Assembly (NCBI GenBank): GCA_029259745.1
Contig: JAJDEO010000049.1
Coordinates: 1-35,599, forward strand
Direction of reading: 5' to 3'
Source: Planctomycetota bacterium
Lineage (GTDB): Bacteria > Planctomycetota > B15-G4
DNA: 35,599 nt
Both the position numbers and the translations under genes were made by a program. Under the pieces are notes generated by a model. It worked only from the letters and a program-made list of their open reading frames with translations, searched no databases and was not told where the DNA came from. Below, piece by piece: positions 25,832 to 34,081 of the stretch (the stretch's first letter is position 1; each line of letters starts with the position of its first letter).

Positions 25832-28672
25832 ATGCCAACCCCTCCCCGACGCTTCGCGCTTCCGCTGATCCTCGCCGTCCTCGGCGCGGCCGCGGTCGCC
25901 TTTGGCCACGCAGGACTGCCCGTCGCCTGCGCCCTGCTGTTCTGCCCGGGTTGGGGCGCGGCGCGGCTGCTGTCTGTCGCAGATCGGAACTTCGGCGTCT
26001 TCGGGGCGGCGATCTGTACTTCGATCCTGCTTCTCGGGCTCGCTCCGCGACTTCCGTTCGTCGGCCGCGACGACCTCATGGCCCTGGTCGCCGTGTCCTC
26101 CGTCGTCCTCTGCCTCGCCGGCACCTGGCGCATGCGGCGCTACGATCGCTGGCTCGAGATGATCGGGCGCCCGAACGATCCGATGCCGCTCTGGCCCGCG
26201 CGGACGCCGATGTGCATCGGTCTGGCGATCGCCGCGCTCGCAGCGATCGCCTGGGCCCGACCGCTCGGGACGGCCTCCCTCGACGGCCACCACCTCGACG
26301 AGGCGGCTGCGGCGTTCGGCTGGCTGCGCATGGGCGAGAACCCGCTTGTCGCGGGCACGCCGCTGCCCGACGGATCGCTCGTCGCCGGCGCCACGGCCAC
26401 CCTTGCGGCCGCCACGCGCCTGCACCCGCTCGTCTGCGTGGGCCTCATCAGCCTCGCGGCCCTCGCTGCCGTGCTCGCCTTCGTCGCCGAGGGCATCTCG
26501 CGGCTGTGGGGCAATCGTGGCGGAACGCGCGCCATGCTCGCGTTCCTGATCGGCATGAATCCGTTGGGAACGTTCTTCATGCTCGGCGCGCACGACATCG
26601 AGGGCGCTCGTGCGGCGATGTCGCCCGGTTTCGGCGACGGCATCTCGACGGCGTTGCAGCCCTTCGTCGACGGCTCGCCGCTCTGCGTGACACTCGCGTT
26701 CGTAGCCATGATGCAGTCGTGCACGCTCTCGATCCTGCGGCGATCGTCCACGCACATCCCGCGCCTGCTCGGCCTGTCGACGTTCGCGTTGGTGCTGTCG
26801 TCGCCCAGCGCTGCGATGCTGCTCGTCCCGGGCTGGATCGTGGGCATCGGGCTCTCGCACATCGCGTGCCTCGGGTCGATCGACAACGACCCGCAGCTCA
26901 ACGCGAGCGTGCGGCGGCGCGGCGAGCCGCTGGTCTTGCGCTCGCCCTTCTGGCGGCCCGTGCTGCACATGACGATCGGCCTGGCGCTCGCCTGGCTGTT
27001 CGTGAGCATCCCCGACATTCCACCGCAGGCGAACGCTCGGCCGGTCGCATGGGCCTTGCTCTCGGCGATCGGACCGGCATGCCTGCTGTTCATGCCCGGC
27101 ATCCGTCACCTCAACGCGAGCCCCGGGCGCGAAGCCTATTTCTTCGTCGGACTCGTCGTCGTCACGGTCACTCTGATGCTGACGTTCGACGTCTTCAGCG
27201 GACGTGGAAGCGTCGGCGTGCGCCTGCTGTCGCTGTTGCTCGCGGTGCCTTGTGCAAACGGCGCGATGAAGATGATCGAGATCTACGGACTGCGGGCGCG
27301 GCTCTCGTTGGCGTTGCTCGTGGTCGCGCTGCTGCCGGCGACGGTGGTCGTCCTACTGGCGACGCATCGCACCGAGATCGTCGCGGTCGTCGCGCCGCGC
27401 CCCGACGCACAGCTCGCGGTCGCCGTCGACAGCGTGCCGGGAATCGATCTCCAAGCGCTTGCAGACGTGCGCGCCATCGCAACGGACGACACCGTCCTGG
27501 CGCTCCCCGTCCTCGCCCCGACACGTGCCCACGCCTCGCTCGCGACGCTCCTTGCCGGAGTTCCGCTGCTCGCCCAGACCACCACACCGATTGCCATGCA
27601 GCGGCGGCTCCTCGTCGATCGGCTCCACCGCGGCGACGCGACAGCCACGTGGACGCTGCTGGCCGACGCAGATCTCAGCCACCGCACGATCCTCACCGTC
27701 GACAACGTCGTCTGGCCCGGCTTCGAGGTCCTCTCGCAGCGCAACGACGGACTCGCCGTCCAACGCGCGCGACGCGGTGCGATCGTGCTCGTCACAGCCG
27801 ACCGCCTCACGATCGGCGACCTCTCGGTCGAGCACTTGCCGAGCTTCGCGCCGCACCTCGACAAGTCGATGATCTTCGAGCAGGCCGTCACACCGCGCCC
27901 GTCCGTGCCCGAGGCGCTCGCCGTGCTCCTGGCCGTCGACGCCGCCGACGAGCCCGCGCGACGGCCGTTGCCGCTCGAGCTTGTAGAACGTGGTGGACGC
28001 GCCGCAGCCTGGCTGGCAACCGACGACTCGGCGCTCGATCGCGCACTGCGCGCGGCCTTCGTGGACGGCTGGCACGTCGCGCCGGAACGCCCGATCGGCA
28101 AGCTCGTCGGCGAGGCGCTCACGTGGATCGGCGACCGTGCCGACACGCGCCCCCCGTTTGCCTGGATCCACGTCGGCGACGTCACGACTCCAGGTGCACG
28201 CAACGATCTCGACAGCGCGCTCTACCGTCTGCTCGCCGAGCTCCCGCCCGACACGCGCCTCATCCTCACGTCACCGCGCGGCGTCCCGACAGCACCGACG
28301 GGCGAACCCACGGCGTCGTCGCCGTCGATTCCCGCGGCACTCACCGAGCCCGCTCTGCGCGTCCCGCTCCTCATCCACGGCGGCGGTGCACCGGCCACTC
28401 GGACGACGCGCCTCGTGAGTCTCGCCGACGTGTGGCACCTGCTTACCGCCGGGTCGATCCCCGACCGCAAGGACGTGTCGCTCAGGTGGACCGACCCGTT
28501 GACCAACGAATCGTTCACCGGGCTGCGGACACGCACGACGAAGGTCATCAACGTGCCCGCTGACGCTGCGGGCGCGGGCGCCGGCGCGTGGACCATCGAC
28601 CTCACGTCGCCGTTCGGCGAGACCTCACCGACCTGGACGCCGACCCCCGTCAGCAGCTCCAGCGACCCTTGA
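25832..28672 (+). CDS. Polytopic membrane protein fused to a degenerate sulfatase-like domain
   Basis: 946 residues. Residues about 1-520 contain a dozen or more hydrophobic helices; the loop with 'HHLDEAAAAFGWL' (about 152-165) and 'GENPLVAGTPLPDG' recalls acidic loops of GT-C transferases, but the family is not certain. From about 651 the sequence follows the sulfatase pattern: 'IVLVTADRLTIGDL' (equivalent of IVLVVVDALRAD), 'PHLDKSMIFEQAVTPRPS', and near the end 'LRVPLLIHGGG'. The segment equal to TSDHGE reads 'TSPRGV' (about 812-817), so the Asp-His metal pair is gone, and the LTG after the nucleophile is gone too. A catalytic role for this domain is unlikely. Divergent from the intact paralogue; its end overlaps the convergent gene by 23 bases. 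Confidence 0.75.
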   Translation: MPTPPRRFALPLILAVLGAAAVAFGHAGLPVACALLFCPGWGAARLLSVADRNFGVFGAAICTSILLLGLAPRLPFVGRDDLMALVAVSSVVLCLAGTWRMRRYDRWLEMIGRPNDPMPLWPARTPMCIGLAIAALAAIAWARPLGTASLDGHHLDEAAAAFGWLRMGENPLVAGTPLPDGSLVAGATATLAAATRLHPLVCVGLISLAALAAVLAFVAEGISRLWGNRGGTRAMLAFLIGMNPLGTFFMLGAHDIEGARAAMSPGFGDGISTALQPFVDGSPLCVTLAFVAMMQSCTLSILRRSSTHIPRLLGLSTFALVLSSPSAAMLLVPGWIVGIGLSHIACLGSIDNDPQLNASVRRRGEPLVLRSPFWRPVLHMTIGLALAWLFVSIPDIPPQANARPVAWALLSAIGPACLLFMPGIRHLNASPGREAYFFVGLVVVTVTLMLTFDVFSGRGSVGVRLLSLLLAVPCANGAMKMIEIYGLRARLSLALLVVALLPATVVVLLATHRTEIVAVVAPRPDAQLAVAVDSVPGIDLQALADVRAIATDDTVLALPVLAPTRAHASLATLLAGVPLLAQTTTPIAMQRRLLVDRLHRGDATATWTLLADADLSHRTILTVDNVVWPGFEVLSQRNDGLAVQRARRGAIVLVTADRLTIGDLSVEHLPSFAPHLDKSMIFEQAVTPRPSVPEALAVLLAVDAADEPARRPLPLELVERGGRAAAWLATDDSALDRALRAAFVDGWHVAPERPIGKLVGEALTWIGDRADTRPPFAWIHVGDVTTPGARNDLDSALYRLLAELPPDTRLILTSPRGVPTAPTGEPTASSPSIPAALTEPALRVPLLIHGGGAPATRTTRLVSLADVWHLLTAGSIPDRKDVSLRWTDPLTNESFTGLRTRTTKVINVPADAAGAGAGAWTIDLTSPFGETSPTWTPTPVSSSSDP

Positions 28673-30518
28673 TCTCGAGGCGACCGGCGTGCCCCCCCGG
28701 CCAGCGCACCGACGTCACGTCGCCGCGCGTCGAGACCGTCCCGCCGTCGCAGGACACCGCGATGTCGACGAGCCCGGCCGGCGCGATGTACTCGAGACTG
28801 CCCGCCGGAGCGCTCGCGTCGAACAGCAGGACATCCTCGAGATCGATGCCGTCCTCGGCGAGAACGTAGCGGCGGCGCGTCGTGACACCGGCAACGCGCG
28901 TGCCATCGTGATCGGCGACGCCGCCCTCGAAGACGAGCGTGCCGTCGGCGTAGGTGTGAGTCGTTGCGACGTCGAGGTGCGCGGCGCGCCACGGCGAGGC
29001 GGTTTGCCACGCCCGCTTGACGAGGAAGCGCCAGCCGATCGAGCAGGCCGCGAACGGACGCCCTGACTTCCACTCGAACATCGCGCTCCATGCGCGAAAG
29101 CGAAACTGCGAACGCTGCGACGCGTAGAGCGCCCGCAATCGCGACAGGCGCGCCCCGCCGCCGGCCGGCTTGAACAAGAAGGTCCCAGGTCGACGACGCT
29201 CGAAGCGCTTCCGCGGCGCAACGATCTCCTCGCCGTACGGCATGCGCGGGTCGGGACGCACGACGAGGCTCTGCAACGCCCCACCGCCGACATCGCACCC
29301 GAACAGATGCGAGCTGCCGCGGTGAGCGCCGCGCAGGATCGCCGTGTAGCGTTCACGCTCGACGTGCACGACGCCCGACGCGCGCAGATCGACGTCACGC
29401 GGTTCGCGACGCACGGCGTGCACGCCGACGCGCTCGATGATGCGCGCTACCCAAGCCGCGTGAGCCGACCAGAAGATCGGACACTGGTAGTTCTTGCCGG
29501 GGCCGTGATGGCTTTGCGCCCCACCGTCGAGCGCACTGATGTGCGCGATCCACTCCTCGACGGCGTGCGCGGCTTCGGCCTTCAACTCGGGACGCCCGAG
29601 ATGTTCGGCACCGAGCTGCAGCGCGTAGGCGTCGAACGGATGACTCGCGACCTCGTATTCGGATTCCCAGTACCAGGCCTTGGCTTCGTTGTGCAGGACC
29701 TTGCGTCCGTTGCCGTCGCGCATCGCCACGAGCACGTCGAGCGCCCGGTCGACGGCTTGGCGCGTGGCTTCGTCGAGCGGCTCGTCGAGAACGTCGTGGA
29801 TCGCGAGCAGGAAGCCGGGCGTGCGCGAGTGGTAGTAGGTCGAGAGGTCGGCGAGGCCGGGGTGCTCGCAGTCCGGAGCGCCCTCGGGAATGTATGGCGC
29901 GAGCCCGTCGGGCGAGATCTCCGAGACGGACAGCGCGCAGCCGGCGAGCACGTCGGCACGCCAGTCGTCACGACCGTAGCGCACGGCGGCGCGCGCCACG
30001 CCCGTCCCCGCCCAGAGACGCTGGGCGGGGATGGGACGCTCGCGCGCAGCGTGGCGGAGGTACTCCTCGACGTGCGTCGTCACGGCGACGTCGCAGCGAT
30101 GACGCTCGTCGTCCGTGAAGATGTCGGGGACCTCGTCGAGCAGCGTGCAGATCGTGTCGACACACGCGCCGCCGTCGATGGCATTGTTCGAGCTGTTGCG
30201 TCCGTCGGTGCGCCCGGGCAGGAACACCTGCACACCCGAGCCGGCATCGAGGCCGAGGTTGTCGACGGTACGCAGCACGACGCGCTTGGCGACGTCGAGG
30301 TATTCGTCCTCGCGCGTGAAGCGCCAGTTCGCGAGGTGCAGCAACGCCGCGTAGACGTTCTTGCCCGTGTGCTCCACCTTGTGACGCGGACAGCGCACGC
30401 CATCGTCGGCATCCATCTGGCGAATGAAGAACTGGCTCATGCCGCGCAACACACCGAGCCTCAGCTGGATGTTGTCCGGTAGCGAACCGCGCCCTTGGCC
30501 TGCGGTCACATCAGGCAT
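28650..30518 (-). CDS. Putative alpha/alpha-toroid plus beta-sandwich protein (polysaccharide-lyase-like architecture)
   Basis: 622 residues, no signal peptide seen. The first ~360 residues are helical, with repeats of aromatic and His-rich turns ('HTGKNVYAALLHLANW', 'YYHSRTPGFLLAIHDVL', 'WYWESEYEVASHPFDAYALQLG', 'SHHGPGKNYQCPIFWSAHAAW') as in alpha/alpha-barrel enzymes. The rest is beta-rich ('HLDVATTHTYADGTLVFEGGVADHDGTRVAGVTTRRRYVL' region), like the C-terminal sandwich of heparinase/alginate-lyase-type proteins. The specific family is not recognised and catalytic residues are not assigned. It could trim or edit the glycan made by the locus. Its ATG overlaps the GT4 stop by 8 bases; its end overlaps the convergent gene at 28672. 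Confidence 0.65.
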   Translation of the reverse strand: MPDVTAGQGRGSLPDNIQLRLGVLRGMSQFFIRQMDADDGVRCPRHKVEHTGKNVYAALLHLANWRFTREDEYLDVAKRVVLRTVDNLGLDAGSGVQVFLPGRTDGRNSSNNAIDGGACVDTICTLLDEVPDIFTDDERHRCDVAVTTHVEEYLRHAARERPIPAQRLWAGTGVARAAVRYGRDDWRADVLAGCALSVSEISPDGLAPYIPEGAPDCEHPGLADLSTYYHSRTPGFLLAIHDVLDEPLDEATRQAVDRALDVLVAMRDGNGRKVLHNEAKAWYWESEYEVASHPFDAYALQLGAEHLGRPELKAEAAHAVEEWIAHISALDGGAQSHHGPGKNYQCPIFWSAHAAWVARIIERVGVHAVRREPRDVDLRASGVVHVERERYTAILRGAHRGSSHLFGCDVGGGALQSLVVRPDPRMPYGEEIVAPRKRFERRRPGTFLFKPAGGGARLSRLRALYASQRSQFRFRAWSAMFEWKSGRPFAACSIGWRFLVKRAWQTASPWRAAHLDVATTHTYADGTLVFEGGVADHDGTRVAGVTTRRRYVLAEDGIDLEDVLLFDASAPAGSLEYIAPAGLVDIAVSCDGGTVSTRGDVTSVRWPGGHAGRLEIKGRWSC

Positions 30519-31578
30519 GATCGCGCTCCATGATCTCGACCATTGCGGGCATCAGGCGGCGCACATCGTGATGCGACACGACGTGCTCGCGCAGGGCGCG
30601 GCCGAGGTCGGTGCGCTCGTCGTCGCCGAGGGACAACAAGGCATCGAGACGCTCGGTGAGGACGTCGGTGTCGCCGTGCGGGAAGAGCAGCGTGCCGTCG
30701 GCGAAGTCGCGCAGGATCGGTTCGAACGACTCGTTGCACGACAGCGGGATCGTGCCGCAGGCCATGGCCTCGAGCACGACCTTGTCGACGCTTCCCGTCT
30801 GGCTGACGTTCACCATGATCTTCGCGCGGCGCATGACGTCCGCGATGCCGACGTACGGCACGGCGCCCAGCAGACGCACGCGCCCCGACCAGGCGGCGGC
30901 GCGGCGTGCCACCTCATCGGCGTAGGCCCGGTCGCGGGCGAGAAGGATGTCGCCGGCCACCTCCGTGACCGGCATCGCCGCGACCCCACCACCGCGCGCC
31001 TCGACGAGTTGCTCGAGCGCATCGAGCAACTCCCGCTGCCCCTTGCTCGGCGCGACGCGCCCGACGGTCAGCACGTCGGTCGTACGCACCGCCTCGCCGA
31101 AGTCGAAGTGCTGCGCGTCGATCCCGTGCCCCGTGACGACGCGCTTGGCGAACCCCGACTCGAGGCGAAAGCTCTCCTCCGACGCCGTGAAGACGCGCTT
31201 GACGAGCGGCACGGCCATGCGCAGCGAGCGGTCGATGCCGGCGTGCGTGTACCAGAGCGACATCGGGATCCCGCGCACGCGCGCAACCGGCGCCGCATAG
31301 AGCACGAAGCGCGGGACCATGTGCGCCCAGATCGCCGCCGGCTTGGGGAGTGTCATCAGCCCACGCGTCAGGCGCGCGAGCATCGTCGGCTTGCCGTGCC
31401 CGGCATCGCGCCCAAGACTCACGGCGCGCGCGTTGGACGGCAGGTCGATGTCACCGACGTCCTGCGCAAAAACCGTCAGTTCATCGACGCTCTGAGCGAA
31501 CTCCACACACCAGGTGTGGAAGAACCCGAGAACGGCGTCGCGGCGGTCGAGGACCTGCGTGATGACAGCAAGGTGCAT
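30511..31578 (-). CDS. GT4-family glycosyltransferase
   Basis: 355 residues from ATG 31578, which directly begins the first strand (MHLAVITQVLD). The C-terminal half shows 'VLTVGRVAPSKGQRELLDALEQL' and 'SQTGSVDKVVLEAMACGTIPLSCN'; the EX7E motif is present in altered form, its first Glu replaced. A bridge region has 'FTASEESFRLESGF', the usual inter-domain segment of GT4 enzymes. It lies outside the 12-gene run but with an epimerase upstream, so probably feeds the same glycan. The frame is open to 31611; the shorter start avoids an unlikely polar extension. Confidence 0.82.
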   Translation of the reverse strand: MHLAVITQVLDRRDAVLGFFHTWCVEFAQSVDELTVFAQDVGDIDLPSNARAVSLGRDAGHGKPTMLARLTRGLMTLPKPAAIWAHMVPRFVLYAAPVARVRGIPMSLWYTHAGIDRSLRMAVPLVKRVFTASEESFRLESGFAKRVVTGHGIDAQHFDFGEAVRTTDVLTVGRVAPSKGQRELLDALEQLVEARGGGVAAMPVTEVAGDILLARDRAYADEVARRAAAWSGRVRLLGAVPYVGIADVMRRAKIMVNVSQTGSVDKVVLEAMACGTIPLSCNESFEPILRDFADGTLLFPHGDTDVLTERLDALLSLGDDERTDLGRALREHVVSHHDVRRLMPAMVEIMERDHA

Positions 31579-31624
31579 CGCGGCAGGATGCCCATTGGAA
31601 CGCCCCGGCACCAGCGCACAGTCG

Positions 31625-32533
31625 TCAACGCAAGGCGAACTGCTCGTTGAGGACGTCGGCGAGGATCTGGTCGAGGGTGCAGACGGGCTCGAACGAGATG
31701 CGTCGCCGCAGCGCCTCGAGATCCGGTCGGCGGCGCGGTCGGTCTTCGCGGCGACGTGACGCGGGAAGGTGCCGGATGGGCGAGCGACTCCCCGCGAGGT
31801 GCGCGAGGCGCTCGGCGAGTTCGGCGATCGTGACGGCGTGCGGGCTGCCGATCTCGACGGCCTCGACGTCCCTCGCCCAGACCTGCCCGAGGAGCGCCAC
31901 GACAGCCGTCACGAGATCGTCGACGTGCAGGAACGTGCGCGTTTGCCGGCCGTCGCCATGAACCGCCAGTGGCGATCCGCGCACCGCTGCGCGAGCGAGC
32001 GCCGGCACGACGGACCCGCGCGCAGCCGACTGCCCGGGCCCGACGACGTTGAACGGGCGCACGATGAGCGCCGCGGTGTCGCCGGCCTCGCCGCGCACGT
32101 GGTCTTCGGCCCAGCGCTTGGCGTGGGCGTACACGGCGCGTGGCCCGGAGCGTTCGACATCCGTGACCTCACTGCTCGAGAACGACAGCAGCGCCGCGCC
32201 CGCAGACCGCGCGGTTTCCAGCGCGACGGCCGTGCCGCGCCGGATCACGTCGTCGGTGCGCTCCGGCTGGGCCGTCACGGCGTCGACACCGACCACGCTC
32301 GCGAGGTGCACGATGAGGTCACAGCCGCGCGCCGCCGCGTGCATCGAGCGGCCGCGCCGCACGTCCGCGACGACGAGCCGTGCGTCACGCGGGAGATCGT
32401 CGACCCGGCCGGCCGACAGATCGTCGAGCACGACGACATCGAGCCCCTGGGCGAGGAGCGCTCGGGTGATCGGGGCGCCGAGAAAGCCGGCGCCACCTGT
32501 GACGAGTGCGCGCTTGAAGGGAATCGATCTCAT
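31625..32533 (-). CDS. NAD-dependent sugar-nucleotide epimerase/dehydratase
   Basis: 302 residues from ATG 32533. Extended SDR fold: GGAGFLG (13-19) binds NAD(P); 'SFSSSEV' (117-123) contains the catalytic Ser, and Tyr135/Lys139 form YxxxK; 'VRPFNVVGPGQ' and 'FLHVDDLVTAV' are typical of UDP-glucose-4-epimerase-like enzymes. It should prepare a nucleotide sugar for the glycosyltransferases nearby; which sugar is not readable. The longer open frame to 32626 is Arg-rich and overlaps the hydrolase gene, so it is rejected. It precedes the GT4 gene by 46 bases. Confidence 0.9.
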   Translation of the reverse strand: MRSIPFKRALVTGGAGFLGAPITRALLAQGLDVVVLDDLSAGRVDDLPRDARLVVADVRRGRSMHAAARGCDLIVHLASVVGVDAVTAQPERTDDVIRRGTAVALETARSAGAALLSFSSSEVTDVERSGPRAVYAHAKRWAEDHVRGEAGDTAALIVRPFNVVGPGQSAARGSVVPALARAAVRGSPLAVHGDGRQTRTFLHVDDLVTAVVALLGQVWARDVEAVEIGSPHAVTIAELAERLAHLAGSRSPIRHLPASRRREDRPRRRPDLEALRRRISFEPVCTLDQILADVLNEQFALR

Positions 32534-32580
32534 GCGCTGTAGACGGCGCGCGCGCCCCTCGTCGTCCCGCCTTCGTCTGT

Positions 32581-33264
32581 TCACCGCGACATCGCCGCTA
32601 CGGCCTCGACGACGGTGCCGAGCCACGCTTGGCTGCCATCGGGCAACTCGCGGCGCGTGCGTACGAGCGAGTGATCACCCCCCTCGACAACCGCGATTCG
32701 CGCGTCTGAGACACCGCGCAGCTCGCGCCGCAGGAGCGACAGCGTGCAGAGCGGGTCCTTCGTGCCGGACACGAACAGCTGCGGGACGCCGACGTCGGCC
32801 AGGTGCGCACTACGAAGCTTCTCGGGCTTGCCGGGCGGATGGAGCGGATAGCCGAGATGGATCGCTCCGACGACCGGCGCCGGATCGTCCTGCTCGGCGA
32901 GCCACATCGAGGCCATGCGCGCCCCCATCGACTTGCCCATCACGACGATGCGCCGAGTTCCCTTCCAGCGCGCGGCCTTCGCGATCATCGCCGCCCACGT
33001 CGCGACACAGATCGGCGCACGGTCGGGCGGGCGACGCTTGCCTTCCGTCACGACACGATGCATGTACGGAAAGTGGAAGCGCGCGACGCATACGCCGGCA
33101 TCGACGAGCGCCTTCGTCGTGCCCTCCATCCAGTCACTCGTCAGCGGCGCGCCGGCGCCGTGTGCGAATAGCACGACCGTCCCGGCCGTGTCGCCGCGAC
33201 GAGTCCAACGCGAGGCTCGACCTTGCACGTCGAGCGAGCCGTGGGCCGTGCGTGCCGTCGTCAA
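32581..33264 (-). CDS. Alpha/beta hydrolase, Tex30/KANL3-like small hydrolase
   Basis: 227 residues. An oxyanion loop 'HGAGAP' (35-40), nucleophile elbow GKSMG with Ser112, and probable acid Asp170 (SGTKDPL) and His198 (GGDHSL) complete the triad. The 'HGAGAP ... FHFPYM' pattern is that of the small alpha/beta hydrolases often annotated as Tex30/KANL3 or dienelactone-hydrolase-like. The substrate is unknown and a link to the glycan is not shown. The TTG start at 33264 is supported by GGAG (33273-33276) 8 bases upstream; no ATG or GTG precedes the first strand. Confidence 0.85.
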   Translation of the reverse strand: MTTARTAHGSLDVQGRASRWTRRGDTAGTVVLFAHGAGAPLTSDWMEGTTKALVDAGVCVARFHFPYMHRVVTEGKRRPPDRAPICVATWAAMIAKAARWKGTRRIVVMGKSMGARMASMWLAEQDDPAPVVGAIHLGYPLHPPGKPEKLRSAHLADVGVPQLFVSGTKDPLCTLSLLRRELRGVSDARIAVVEGGDHSLVRTRRELPDGSQAWLGTVVEAVAAMSR

Positions 33265-33272
33265 GGCGAGAA

Positions 33273-33276
33273 CTCC
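33273..33276 (-). promoter_or_regulatory. Shine-Dalgarno supporting a TTG start
   Basis: GGAG (within GGGGAG) on the minus strand, 8 bases before TTG 33264-33262 of the hydrolase gene. It makes the rare TTG codon credible. Confidence 0.6.
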
Positions 33277-33289
33277 CCGTGCAACGCAA

Positions 33290-33325
33290 GCAGGGCGCCC
33301 CGGCCACGCGACCGAGACGCCCTGC
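33290..33325 (-). terminator. Probable terminator of the HU gene
   Basis: 8-bp perfect stem (GCAGGGCG / CGCCCTGC, 33290-33297 with 33318-33325), extendable by four more pairs inside, 17 bases after the HU stop codon. GC-rich, no long T tract; on the minus strand it is followed by TTGCTTGCG. It separates HU from the downstream hydrolase gene. Confidence 0.55.
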
Positions 33326-33341
33326 GATCAAGCAGACGTGA

Positions 33342-33725
33342 TCAGGCGACCATGTCCTTGAGGGCCTTGAGCGGCTGGGCCTTGACGACCTTACGCGCGG
33401 GCTTGGCCTTGAACATCATCTCTTCACCCGTGAAGGGGTTGGTGCCCTTGCGCGCCTTGACGGCGGGCTTCTTCACGACGCGGACCTTGATGAGACCCGG
33501 AACGGTGAAGACACCGGGACCACGACGACCGAGGTCCTTCTGCATCACGTTGTTCATCGAATCGAAGACGGAGACCACGTCCTTGCGGGCAAGGCCCGTG
33601 TCTTCGGCGATCATGCGGAAGATCTCGGACTTCGTACGCGGCTTGCCGGCGGCTGCTGCCGTCGTCTTGCGCGCCGTCGTCGTCTTCTTCTTCGCTACCT
33701 TCTTCTTCGCCACTTTCTTCGCCAT
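33342..33725 (-). CDS. HU-family histone-like protein with a Lys/Ala-rich N-terminal tail
   Basis: 127 residues. Residues 1-31 are almost only Lys, Ala, Thr and Val (MAKKVAKKKVAKKK, then TTTARK). The HU/IHF core follows: 'SEIFRMIAEDTGLARKDVVSVFDSM' helices, then the beta arm 'GVFTVPGLIKVRVVKKPAVKARKGTNPFTGEE' and tail 'KALKDMV'. The protein bends and compacts DNA; the tail should add non-specific DNA binding, like histone-H1-like extensions. The core ends at the usual place, so the extension is purely N-terminal. The ATG at 33725 is chosen because the tail begins there; the open frame reaches 33938 but crosses a promoter-like sequence and hairpins. Confidence 0.92.
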   Translation of the reverse strand: MAKKVAKKKVAKKKTTTARKTTAAAAGKPRTKSEIFRMIAEDTGLARKDVVSVFDSMNNVMQKDLGRRGPGVFTVPGLIKVRVVKKPAVKARKGTNPFTGEEMMFKAKPARKVVKAQPLKALKDMVA

Positions 33726-33774
33726 CGGGCCGTTTTCCAGTTCGGGGAACGGAGGAATGTTGGTTGAGCTGGCG

Positions 33775-33803
33775 ACACTAGGGATCGAAATTTCGGACTT
33801 CAA
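33775..33803 (-). promoter_or_regulatory. Candidate promoter for the HU gene
   Basis: On the minus strand, TTGAAG (33803-33798) is followed after 17 bases by TAGTGT (33780-33775), about 50 bases upstream of the HU ATG. The -35 is good and the spacing is ideal, while the -10 matches TATAAT at only three positions. The stretch is AT-rich compared with its surroundings. Confidence 0.4.
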
Positions 33804-33806
33804 GAC

Positions 33807-33826
33807 GCAAAAACCCCTGTTTTTGC
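33807..33826 (-). terminator. Perfect A/T-armed hairpin upstream of HU
   Basis: GCAAAAAC (33807-33814) and GTTTTTGC (33819-33826) pair perfectly around a 4-base loop. It is immediately next to the candidate -35 of HU. On the minus strand the stem ends in TTTTTGC, so it could end transcripts from the tRNA, or be part of the HU control region. Confidence 0.45.
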
Positions 33827-33855
33827 AGAGGGATCCGAAGTGCGTCCGCCGCGAT

Positions 33856-33873
33856 CCCCTCGAAATGCAGGGG
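33856..33873 (-). repeat. CCCCT-N8-AGGGG hairpin, middle copy
   Basis: CCCCT and AGGGG pair around 8 bases; the motif runs on into GGGTTTG. It matches the design of the hairpin at 33942-33965 (CCCCT, 8-base loop, AGGAGTTT). Similar elements around one tRNA/HU junction suggest duplicated terminators. Confidence 0.4.
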
Positions 33874-33941
33874 TTTGAGGCCTGCCGAAGGCGCCACCGA
33901 GCGCCACCGACACAGCCCGGCGACCACCGCCGAACCACCGC

Positions 33942-33965
33942 AAACCCCTTATTTCACAGGAGTTT
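33942..33965 (-). terminator. Probable terminator of tRNA-Leu
   Basis: AAACCCCT (33942-33949) and AGGAGTTT (33958-33965) form an 8-bp stem with one G-T pair and an 8-base loop, 31 bases after the 3' end of the tRNA on the minus strand. The stem ends in GGGGTTT on the transcript. Confidence 0.5.
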
Positions 33966-33996
33966 CGGGCGTGACGCGGGGCGCGGACGAGCGCGT

Positions 33997-34080
33997 GGGG
34001 GCGCCGGGGTTCGAACCCGGAAGGCCCTTCGGGCCGGGGGATTTTAAGTCCCCTGCGTCTACCGATTCCGCCACGCCCCC
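33997..34080 (-). tRNA. tRNA-Leu (anticodon UAA)
   Basis: 84 bases on the minus strand. Acceptor stem GGGGGCG pairs with CGCCCCC; the D-loop has GGTAGACGC; the anticodon loop is CTTAAAA with anticodon TAA (34046-34044) closed by GGGGA/TCCCC; a long class II variable arm (CGGCCC/GGGCC) and T-loop GGTTCGAACCC follow. It reads UUA codons, rare in this GC-rich DNA. CCA is not encoded, so it must be added by enzyme. Two 13-base direct repeats lie directly before its 5' end. Confidence 0.97.
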
Positions 34081-34081
34081 T

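Noticed and set aside
25774..28563. 929-residue frame on the plus strand overlapping the membrane/sulfatase-like gene
   Set aside because: Almost entirely Arg, Ala, His and Pro. The other frame shows membrane helices and sulfatase-like motifs, so this is a composition effect.
33726..33938. 71-residue N-terminal extension of HU
   Set aside because: Crosses a promoter-like sequence and two hairpins; the basic tail starting at ATG 33725 is the natural N-terminus.
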